Part shown: piece after piece, positions 1 to 6,479 of the stretch
How the letters are laid out: each line of letters begins with the position of its first letter
How positions within the stretch are numbered: position 1 is the first letter of the stretch
The notes under the pieces: model-generated
Database searches by the model: none
Told to the model about the DNA's origin: nothing
The model's input: only the letters and a program-made list of their open reading frames with translations
Program-made: the position numbers and the translations under genes
Source: Akkermansiaceae bacterium UBA1518
GTDB lineage: Bacteria; Verrucomicrobiota; Verrucomicrobiia; Verrucomicrobiales; Akkermansiaceae
Assembly (NCBI GenBank): GCA_002323895.1
Contig: DCQM01000038.1
Span: forward strand, 1-6,479
DNA length: 6,479 nucleotides
Direction of reading: 5' to 3'

Positions 1-1
1 T

Positions 2-1498
2 ATTTTGATGCTATGGCCAAATATTTCGTATGGTCATGGGACGGTGATTAGTCCGGCTAGCCGGGTGTATCGCATCTTTCAGGAGGGACCAGATTCGGCG
101 AGGAGTCCGTCAACAGTGGCGGCCCTTGCGGTAGCGGGAAGTAATCAATATTACACTTGGAATCAAATCTCTCAGAATGTGCCCAACTACGCTGCTGCGG
201 TATTTAATGATTCTTATGCCGCGGTGATTCCGGACGGCCAACTTGCAAGTGGGGGGAATACAGGGCAATCGAGCTTCGATTTTTCAGGTCTCGATTTGGT
301 CAGTGATAAGTGGCATTGGCCTGCAACAACAGTGGCGGCGGGAACGCTCGAAATTAACTGGTTGGCAACTGCGACCCATGACCCCTCCTATTTTAAGGTA
401 TGGATTACCAAAAATGACTACGATCACCGTGCGTCATTGAGCTGGGATAAAATGGAATTTCTTGGACAGGTGGCCCACACCAAGAGCGGGAAAGAGTATA
501 CCATTCCTGTGACATTACCTGAGCGATCGGGAAGGCATGTCCTTTACGTGGCCTGGCAACGGATCGACCCGGTTGGTGAGGTGTTCTTTTCTACCTCTGA
601 TATTATTTTTTCAAACGACCCGGTCGACCCTGATGCAGATCCGGTAGTGTCTATCGAAAGTGTCATAGTGAATGAGGGTGATGGCACCGCGACGGTCAAT
701 CTTAGTCTCTCCAAGGAGATTCCTGTTGGAAGGACCGCTAGGGTTAGCTACGCTACTTCCGATGTTACGGCGGAAGCGGGCAGTGATTATACCTCTGCCG
801 TGGGCATAGTGGAATTTGGGGCGGGAGAGGACCGTGAAATTTTGACGATCCCGATCACCGATGATGCGGTGATAGAAGAGCGGGAAGTGTTCTCGATATC
901 ATTAACTAACCCAGTGGATCTTTCGATTGGAGTTCCGCTTGCGAGGGTGACGGTCGAAGATGATGACAACACAGGGTCCGGGAGCACAGATTGGGAACTA
1001 CGAGACGATTGGGATAGCGGCTTCAATGGTTGGGTGACTCTTAAAAACAACAGAAACCAACCCCTCGAAGCTCCGGTTCTTACCTTTAGTTTTCCCGACG
1101 ATGAGAGGACCGTAGTGGTTTGGGGTGGGCCCAATCTTGCTGAACTTGGTGGAGGAAGTTATCGGGTGACGGGGCTACGGAGCATTCCGGCGGGAGGAAG
1201 TATTCGGATCGACCTTGGAGTTCAAAATACCTATCTAGGAGCGAAGCGAGAACCGGAGAATATTAGTCTCAATGGATTGTTGGTCGGGGCGCTTCAGCCC
1301 AAGATGTTTCTTTCGCGTGGTGAATTGCGATTTGAGTCCTTTGTAGGTTTTAGTTATCAGGCGCAGATATCGGTAGACTTGCAAAATTGGGAGGACTCCG
1401 GCGAGCCCATTGAGGGAACCGGTGGAGAGATGACCATCAGTGATTTTCCAAATGCTGAAAAACAGCGCCAATTTTACCGGGTGAAGATTTTACAATAA
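2..1498 (+). CDS. AA10 lytic polysaccharide monooxygenase with Calx-beta, CBM2-like and C-terminal domains (5' partial)
   Basis: Probable secreted copper enzyme that oxidatively cleaves chitin or cellulose. Numbering starts at the TTG codon at 5. The catalytic module is about residues 11-202. It opens with HGTVISPASR, where His11 (35-37) should be the mature N-terminus and first copper ligand. ATATHDPSYFKVW supplies the second, His125 (377-379), with Ala123 two residues before it. GEVFFSTSDIIF carries the likely axial Phe194. A Calx-beta domain (about 213-320) ends in VTVEDDD. A CBM2-like domain follows (about 329-424; WDSGFNGWVTLKN, then W373 and a terminal SLNG). The last 60 residues form a small domain (SVDLQNW, QFYRVKILQ). 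Only nine residues separate the ATG at 8 from His11, too few for a signal peptide, and the frame is open to the window edge, so the start lies upstream. SYG before His11 suits signal peptidase I. The visible protein has no cysteine, though many AA10 enzymes have disulfides. Family and copper site are secure; substrate is not. Confidence 0.93.
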   Translation: MLMLWPNISYGHGTVISPASRVYRIFQEGPDSARSPSTVAALAVAGSNQYYTWNQISQNVPNYAAAVFNDSYAAVIPDGQLASGGNTGQSSFDFSGLDLVSDKWHWPATTVAAGTLEINWLATATHDPSYFKVWITKNDYDHRASLSWDKMEFLGQVAHTKSGKEYTIPVTLPERSGRHVLYVAWQRIDPVGEVFFSTSDIIFSNDPVDPDADPVVSIESVIVNEGDGTATVNLSLSKEIPVGRTARVSYATSDVTAEAGSDYTSAVGIVEFGAGEDREILTIPITDDAVIEEREVFSISLTNPVDLSIGVPLARVTVEDDDNTGSGSTDWELRDDWDSGFNGWVTLKNNRNQPLEAPVLTFSFPDDERTVVVWGGPNLAELGGGSYRVTGLRSIPAGGSIRIDLGVQNTYLGAKREPENISLNGLLVGALQPKMFLSRGELRFESFVGFSYQAQISVDLQNWEDSGEPIEGTGGEMTISDFPNAEKQRQFYRVKILQ

Positions 1499-1571
1499 TT
1501 CTTCTTCGTTTGCTAGAATGCCCATTTTCGGAGAATTCGCTTGCTACGCTTTGGAGCGAAACAGCCATTGT
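1499..1571. other. Convergent intergenic gap
   Basis: These 73 bases separate the TAA of the LPMO gene from the TAA of the CotH-domain gene on the opposite strand. I see no plausible gene here. The gap must hold or adjoin the transcription ends of both genes, but no classic GC-rich stem followed by a T-run is present on either strand. Confidence 0.85.
1536..1560. terminator. Weak hairpin, possible shared terminator
   Basis: TTCGCT (1536-1541) pairs with AGCGAA (1555-1560) as a perfect 6-bp stem around a 13-base loop. Inside it, CGCT/AGCG at 1547-1558 offers a competing 4-bp stem with a TTGG loop. The location between convergent stops fits a bidirectional terminator. However, neither strand has a U-tract just downstream and the stem is short, so termination may instead be Rho-dependent or lie inside the opposing gene. 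The call rests mainly on position. Confidence 0.22.
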
Positions 1572-4500
1572 TTACTGCAGGGTGACGCGGAGGCGAAGAA
1601 ATTGTTTGGTGGTGAGAGAATTGACAGCCTGAAATGAAAGAGTGGATGTTCCATCACCATTATCGATAGCCTGATTAATTTGTTTGGTGTGGCTGGGACC
1701 ACTTTGCCAGTTTTCGAGGTCGGAGGATACCTCGACAAGGTATCGAAGAGGGTTATTGCCATTGCGAACACGAAAGGTGAGGGTGGCGCGTTGATCAATC
1801 GTCAAAAGGGCTGGCCGAGGATTGTCGGCGGTAAGGTCGGCACCAAAAGCATACGCTAAGAAGTTGGTGAGATCAGAGTTCTCAAAAGAATCTAGAGCAT
1901 TGGTTTCGCCTTGATTACCAAGCCAGTCTTCAAAGGGGGTGTCTGATTCGTCAAGCCCCGGAGTTCCAGTGCGGGCGAAGCTGCTACGCCAATTGGAGGC
2001 AAGAGTGTGGTCGGAACCGATCGTGGGAGCAAGAAGGGTAAGTGATGAGCCCGAACCATCGGAGCTGGTTGGCCATGGGCTAGAATCGGAGTAGACAAAA
2101 TCGCGAATTGCGTCGCCGGCGCCAAAAGAAAGCTTTAACCGCTCCCCGCTATTGCTGAGCTTATTATTGGAGTCCCATTCTCCGATTATTGGAAGCCCTT
2201 TGCCGTAGCGGAATTCGAAAGCAGGAATGCTGCGCACAACGAGGATGATTTCGTCAGGAGCAAGCTTGGTTTGGCTCGCGTTGCGGAAGTCAAAATCAAC
2301 TCCTTTGGTGAAACGGAGGTCGTTTAGATCAAGAGTAGTCGAGCCGACGTTCTTGAGCTCGAGATATTCAAAGAGATTGTCGTCATCGAATCCGGCAGCA
2401 ACTTCGACTGGGCTTGGATCAGCGGGATGATACATGACCTCGGTGATGATAAGGCCATCAATGTAAGGAGTGATGTCGGGAAGCGTAGTTGTAAATGTCA
2501 CTGGAGCAGACCAATGGCTCCAGCGTCCGGTGTCGTCTTGGTGTCGGACACGGGCTCTGTATGTGGAACCCGACTTAATAGCTGTGGTGGGTAGGTTGAT
2601 GACGTTGGAGAATTTATTGAGTTCACCGGATTCCCAGGAAGCGTCGATTTCAAGATCGCCGGGTTGATCGATGCGGGCGAGGCGCCATTCGAGAGCGCCG
2701 AATGTTCCATTACCTTGGGGGTCGGAGAATGAGGTGGTATGGAAAGAGATGGCGTTGGTGGGGAATCCGGCAGCGCCGTTGTAGGTTAGGACTGGAGTCG
2801 CAGGGATTCGAGAGGCTTCGCCATTTTCGCCCTGATGAATGTCGAGCCAAGCGTCGCGACCCTGTCGACCACTTGCCCCGTTGTCGTTGGCCTGGGACAT
2901 GGCAGAGCCATTCCCGCCGGGCCACGAACCGCCGGAGAAGGCAAAGTTTTTCATATCTTGAACATAGCTGTTGAGGGAATTGATACCGGGGCCTGAGAGG
3001 TGGTTATAGTTCCCGGCATCTGAGGGTGCTCCTTTCCATCGGTTGAAGTCGGCGGGGACAAGAGGAGCGATGATGGAGGCGAAGTCATCGATCACTTGGT
3101 TAATTTGATCTTCCTGCCAGAGGAGATCACGCATTTCACGGACAGTGTTGTAGTAGGCGGGCCAGAGGGTAGGATTAGAGGCGTTGTCGCTTCCTCCGCC
3201 GCTGGCATTAAAAAGCGCATTATAAACGACATCATGCCCGCTGTTGTAGGTAGGTCCCCAGGTGGAATCCGTGTCCCAGGGGAGGATCCAAAGTTTACCC
3301 CTATTATTATTGGCGGGAAGATAGTTGGGCTCGAAGTAGTAGACCATGTTTTTGTTGGCGGAGGGCCAGTAATCGTAGTGGCGGAGAGCTTCGACCATGG
3401 CATGATAGGCGTAGTACTTCTCTAGGTTAACGTGGGCTCCGATGTATGCGGGAGAATCATTGCCATCGAGGTTTCTTTCGATGGTGTTGTGGTCGCTACC
3501 ATTAAAGGGTGCAAACTTGCCTTGGTATCGCTGCTGTTGTTGCCAGTCACTCGTTTGGTTGATGAGCTTGTAAAGATTTCCTTTTTTGAGGTCATGTTGT
3601 TCTAGGAAGCGGACATCGTAAGTTTCCGAGACAAAGTAAGTTCCGTTGTAGTCACCGCGCCATTGGTCGGGGGATTCGGCATCATCATCAATGACACGCC
3701 ACTGCACGAAGAGTGGTGTTACGGCGGGGACACCCATTTTTGAGAAGAGGTGGTAGTTGACCGCTTCGTTGAGGCCGAAGGTCATGGTTTGCCGGTTACT
3801 GTTTGCTTTTCCCAGAGTGAGAGTCCGCCAGGGATTTTTAAATTTTTTTCCGTTTTGATCGCGGGCCTCAAGGAATTTCCCATCGTTGAAGCGAACGCGC
3901 ATGGAGCGTTTTCCACGGCCTTGGTAGCGGCCGTTGGCACCACGAAGGCGGAAGCGGATATTATCGTAAACCTTCCCATCGTAGACCATGGTAGCATTCC
4001 AATTGTAGAGGAAACGGGCCGAGGTTCCTTGATTGATTTGGTCGCTACTGTTGTAGGCGACGGCTTCCGTATAGTCTTCTTTTCGAATGATGAGGTGGTA
4101 GACGGGAATGGTATTGGCCATGGTGTTGGCATCGATGCTCTGGTAGGCGGGGACTCCATTGTAAACAAAGTAAGCGAAGTTACGCGAGGGATCGTCTTGA
4201 TAGGGAACACGGGCGGCATTGTTAGCTGCGTCTGTCACGGTGATCCGATAGCGGACGAGGTGACGATGGCCGAATGCGGGAATGATGGCGGAGAAGAAAT
4301 CGTCGCCTGCGATGGTATCGCCGTTAGAACCGTCATCGAGCATCGGCACTGTAGTCCAGTTGTTTTCGTAAGCAGGGTTTTCTAACCTGGGTTGGGAAAT
4401 GTTGATATTATTGCCAATAATCGGAATGGGGAGCTGGGATGGAACGTAGCCTCCAGGAGCAACAAGCTGATATTCGAGAGAGACAGAGGCAACGCCATCA

Positions 4501-6479
4501 GGGTCGGTTATTTGAGCTGAGATAACGACGGGATCGGATGAAGTAGGTTCTACTGGAGTATGATTGACCTTACGGATATTAGGGGCAGCGTTGGAAGCGG
4601 AGCTGACATTAGGAGCGCCGGGGGTGGGCTGGGCGAGGGCATCCTCTGCGGAGGGGCGAATGATTTGTAGATCGAAGCCGAGATCGCTGCTGCTGGCAGT
4701 GGCATTGAATAAATGGATGGCGATTGTGTTATTGCCTTCGACGAGAAAGGAGCCGGCATTGGGGATCAGTTTTTTGTCGAACGCTCCTTCGCTACCGGTG
4801 CCGGTTGCGGTGTCATCGATGGTAGGATTTTCGTTTTCGTCAAAGCGGAAGCGGTCGACTTCGGTGCCATTGATCCAGATGATAAAGCCATCGTCAGCCG
4901 TGTAATTAAGAAGGAGTTGGGAGGGGATTTCACCTGGGGCGATTGTGAAAGTATTGCGTAAGAAAATGGAGTTGAAGTTGGAACGCATATTTGGAACGAC
5001 GGTGTTTAAGGTGACGCCGTTGACTACCCCATAACCGATGGGAAGTTGAGTGTTGGTGTTCCAAGAGGTATTTTCAGTAAATGTGGGAGTGCGCCAGGCG
5101 GAGGTGGGGATCGAGGCCTCGGTTTCCCCGGGTCGCCAGCTCCAGCCGGTGGAGGAGAAGTCGAGGAGGCTCGCTTCGGGCAGAGCGCTTTTGGGGATCG
5201 AGGCTCGCCAGGAGCTGCCGAGAGAATTGTTGAGGGAAGGATTGATTAGTTCGATGGAGGCTCCGCTGCCATCTGACGCGACTGGCCAAGGGAAGCCGAC
5301 TTTGTAATCAACTTCATCGATTATGGTGTCCGAAATATCGCGAAGGCGGATGGTCTCGCCGGAAGAATCGAGATTGCCAGAGAAGGGGCCGAGGGCGGTG
5401 ACGCCAAGGGTGGATTGGAGGACGGCGGGGTCTTCTGCAATCACAAGGTAGCCACCGGCGTCGATCGTGGTATTGGCGGGGAAAGTGAAATTGACAGCGC
5501 TACTGAGTCGCCAACTAGAAAGATTGACAGAAGAAGAAGAGGGATTGTGGAGTTCAATGAATTCTTGGGCAATATGGTTATCTGGTGGATTGGCGTAGAT
5601 TTCGTTAATAACGATTGTCTGTGCGATCTTATTAGCACGAAGAGTGAAATCTTTTTCAAAAGAGAGACCCACTTGGTCGCTAGCGCGGAGGCGAATGCTA
5701 AATATCTTATCGGCTTCTCCTGAGAAATCGGCGGCGGTGCGGAGTTGATTTCCTACAATCGTAAAGAGATTATTGTGGGTGTCTCCTTTGCCAGGTGTAA
5801 GCGAATAGGTGTGAGAGTCGTTGAGGTTAGGATCGGTCGCCGAGAGAGCAGCGAGATAATTGCCTACTGGAAGATCCACGGAGAAGTCGAGTGAGCTTAA
5901 TGAAATCGCATTTGGTGGGCTGGGGGCTTGATCGACCGTGATCGTAACTTTAGCGGGTGGAGATTCGTATTTGCCATCGCTTGATTTATAGGTGAAAGCG
6001 TCGAGCCCTGTAAAATTGGGGGAAGGAGTGTAAGTGAGATTTGGCGGGGTGCCGCTAAGAGTCCCGTTAGTGGTCTGACTGATTACGATGAAGCTGAGCT
6101 CGGGTTTTGGGTGGAGGTTAGAATCAACGCCGCTAAGAGTAATCGAGAGTGAGGTGCTTGCAATTGTTTGAAGGGATTGCTCGTTGGCGGTGGGAATACC
6201 CGGACGCACTTTAATTTCTAAAGTTCGCGACTGGATCACTTCTGGAGAATTAGTATCCCACGCTTTTAGAGTGTAGGATTGAGTGGAAACAATTCCTCCA
6301 CTATCTCCAACGGTGATTGGAATATCTCCGGCGGGGTTGGAGGAAGTATGGACAATCGCGTTAGCAGAATTTCGAATCTCTAGTGCAAGTGATCCCGTAA
6401 GATTTGAGGTTGCAATATCCCAAGAAAGGAAGGCTGATTCTCCCTCTTGTCTTTGTTCGTGGGAGGTAGCGAAAGAATT
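1572..6479 (-). CDS. Giant secreted CotH kinase-like / lamin-tail domain protein (5' partial)
   Basis: At least 1635 residues, numbered from the window edge. Ordered modules: Ig-like, partial (1-91); Big_9-like (93-183; LTYTPSPNFTG, DAFTYKSSDGK); cadherin-like (184-283; LRTAADFSGE); lamin-tail domain 1 (287-427; IVINEIYANP, EFIELHNPSS); jelly-roll-like (446-610; DDGFIIWINGTEV); Ig-like (633-774; DDGSNGDTIAGDDFFS); CotH kinase-like (791-1180); FN3-like (1224-1332; RARVRHQDDTGRWSHWSAP); lamin-tail domain 2 (1340-1505; ITEVMYHPAD); C-terminal domain (1555-1635; VSSDLENW, QFLRLRVTLQ). The CotH part has IRFRLRGANG, GKRSMRVRF (Lys857, possible nucleotide contact), GTYFVSETYD (Glu952), ALRHYDYWPSANKNMVYYF (Asp1036) and ILPWDTDSTWG (Asp1069 and Asp1071, likely metal ligands). 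CotH of Bacillus is a protein kinase that phosphorylates spore-coat proteins. Here a surface role is inferred and the substrate is unknown. The frame has no stop up to 6479, so the GTG at 6239 is internal; signal peptide and start lie outside. There is no cysteine. The domain family is secure; kinase activity is not shown. Confidence 0.94.
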   Translation of the reverse strand, partial: NSFATSHEQRQEGESAFLSWDIATSNLTGSLALEIRNSANAIVHTSSNPAGDIPITVGDSGGIVSTQSYTLKAWDTNSPEVIQSRTLEIKVRPGIPTANEQSLQTIASTSLSITLSGVDSNLHPKPELSFIVISQTTNGTLSGTPPNLTYTPSPNFTGLDAFTYKSSDGKYESPPAKVTITVDQAPSPPNAISLSSLDFSVDLPVGNYLAALSATDPNLNDSHTYSLTPGKGDTHNNLFTIVGNQLRTAADFSGEADKIFSIRLRASDQVGLSFEKDFTLRANKIAQTIVINEIYANPPDNHIAQEFIELHNPSSSSVNLSSWRLSSAVNFTFPANTTIDAGGYLVIAEDPAVLQSTLGVTALGPFSGNLDSSGETIRLRDISDTIIDEVDYKVGFPWPVASDGSGASIELINPSLNNSLGSSWRASIPKSALPEASLLDFSSTGWSWRPGETEASIPTSAWRTPTFTENTSWNTNTQLPIGYGVVNGVTLNTVVPNMRSNFNSIFLRNTFTIAPGEIPSQLLLNYTADDGFIIWINGTEVDRFRFDENENPTIDDTATGTGSEGAFDKKLIPNAGSFLVEGNNTIAIHLFNATASSSDLGFDLQIIRPSAEDALAQPTPGAPNVSSASNAAPNIRKVNHTPVEPTSSDPVVISAQITDPDGVASVSLEYQLVAPGGYVPSQLPIPIIGNNINISQPRLENPAYENNWTTVPMLDDGSNGDTIAGDDFFSAIIPAFGHRHLVRYRITVTDAANNAARVPYQDDPSRNFAYFVYNGVPAYQSIDANTMANTIPVYHLIIRKEDYTEAVAYNSSDQINQGTSARFLYNWNATMVYDGKVYDNIRFRLRGANGRYQGRGKRSMRVRFNDGKFLEARDQNGKKFKNPWRTLTLGKANSNRQTMTFGLNEAVNYHLFSKMGVPAVTPLFVQWRVIDDDAESPDQWRGDYNGTYFVSETYDVRFLEQHDLKKGNLYKLINQTSDWQQQQRYQGKFAPFNGSDHNTIERNLDGNDSPAYIGAHVNLEKYYAYHAMVEALRHYDYWPSANKNMVYYFEPNYLPANNNRGKLWILPWDTDSTWGPTYNSGHDVVYNALFNASGGGSDNASNPTLWPAYYNTVREMRDLLWQEDQINQVIDDFASIIAPLVPADFNRWKGAPSDAGNYNHLSGPGINSLNSYVQDMKNFAFSGGSWPGGNGSAMSQANDNGASGRQGRDAWLDIHQGENGEASRIPATPVLTYNGAAGFPTNAISFHTTSFSDPQGNGTFGALEWRLARIDQPGDLEIDASWESGELNKFSNVINLPTTAIKSGSTYRARVRHQDDTGRWSHWSAPVTFTTTLPDITPYIDGLIITEVMYHPADPSPVEVAAGFDDDNLFEYLELKNVGSTTLDLNDLRFTKGVDFDFRNASQTKLAPDEIILVVRSIPAFEFRYGKGLPIIGEWDSNNKLSNSGERLKLSFGAGDAIRDFVYSDSSPWPTSSDGSGSSLTLLAPTIGSDHTLASNWRSSFARTGTPGLDESDTPFEDWLGNQGETNALDSFENSDLTNFLAYAFGADLTADNPRPALLTIDQRATLTFRVRNGNNPLRYLVEVSSDLENWQSGPSHTKQINQAIDNGDGTSTLSFQAVNSLTTKQFLRLRVTLQ

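Noticed and set aside
5..10. TTG/ATG codons as the start of the LPMO gene
   Set aside because: Only about ten residues would precede the mature His, too few for a signal peptide that AA10 enzymes need to expose that histidine. The frame is also open to the window edge.
787..1134. A 115-codon minus-strand frame under the LPMO gene
   Set aside because: It is antisense to the Calx-beta and CBM2-like domains, Ser/Thr/Leu-rich without motif, with no evidence of independent coding.
1440..1498. A PEP-CTERM or similar C-terminal sorting tail with a membrane helix
   Set aside because: Neither protein ends in a hydrophobic helix followed by basic residues. Both end in soluble beta-strand sequence (YRVKILQ and LRVTLQ).
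3096..3425. A 109-codon + strand open frame
   Set aside because: It is antisense to the conserved CotH motifs (HYDYWPSANKN, ILPWDTD), and its translation has no recognisable domain.
3750..4385. A 211-codon open frame on the + strand opposite the CotH region
   Set aside because: It lies wholly inside the well-supported minus-strand CotH gene, resembles no known family, and has the Val/Gly/Ile-rich composition of an antisense shadow of biased codons.
1572..6479. DNA-level tandem repeats inside the giant gene
   Set aside because: The repeated domain types are similar only as protein patterns. I found no long near-identical nucleotide stretches on reading.
2..6479. A functional gene pair or operon linking the LPMO and CotH-domain protein
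   Set aside because: The genes are convergent and cannot share a transcript. Adjacency plus similar C-terminal domains is not enough to claim a joint pathway.

Overview
The window holds two large coding regions facing each other, with stops 73 bp apart. Both run off a window edge, so neither true start is visible. Both encode long, modular, beta-rich proteins of the exported kind. The modules (lamin-tail domains, a CotH kinase-like domain, cadherin/Ig/FN3-like domains, and a C-terminal domain with an S.DL.NW...QF.R pattern) resemble secreted proteins of Verrucomicrobiota, possibly a marine or polysaccharide-degrading member. That assignment rests on family recognition, as there is no rRNA or marker gene here.

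Left part (2-1498, + strand): a lytic polysaccharide monooxygenase of the AA10 (chitin-binding type 4 / GbpA-like) class. The catalytic module begins at the histidine expected to be the first residue of the mature protein. A Calx-beta domain, a CBM2-like carbohydrate-binding domain and a short C-terminal domain follow. Most of the signal peptide lies outside the window.

Middle (1499-1571): a short convergent intergenic gap with one weak hairpin and no gene.

Right part (1572-6479, - strand): at least 1635 residues of a giant multidomain protein. In order it holds a partial Ig-like region, a Big_9-like domain, a cadherin-like domain, a lamin-tail domain, a jelly-roll-like domain, an Ig-like domain, a CotH kinase-like domain, an FN3-like domain, a second lamin-tail domain and a C-terminal domain related to the one ending the LPMO. 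The frame stays open to the window edge, so the GTG at 6239 is only an internal codon.

The genes are convergent and cannot share a promoter, so no operon-level partnership can be claimed. Two things link them: related C-terminal domains, and a complete lack of cysteine in both translations (over 2,100 residues). The first suggests a common export or surface-attachment route. No RNA gene, mobile element, CRISPR array or DNA repeat was seen.
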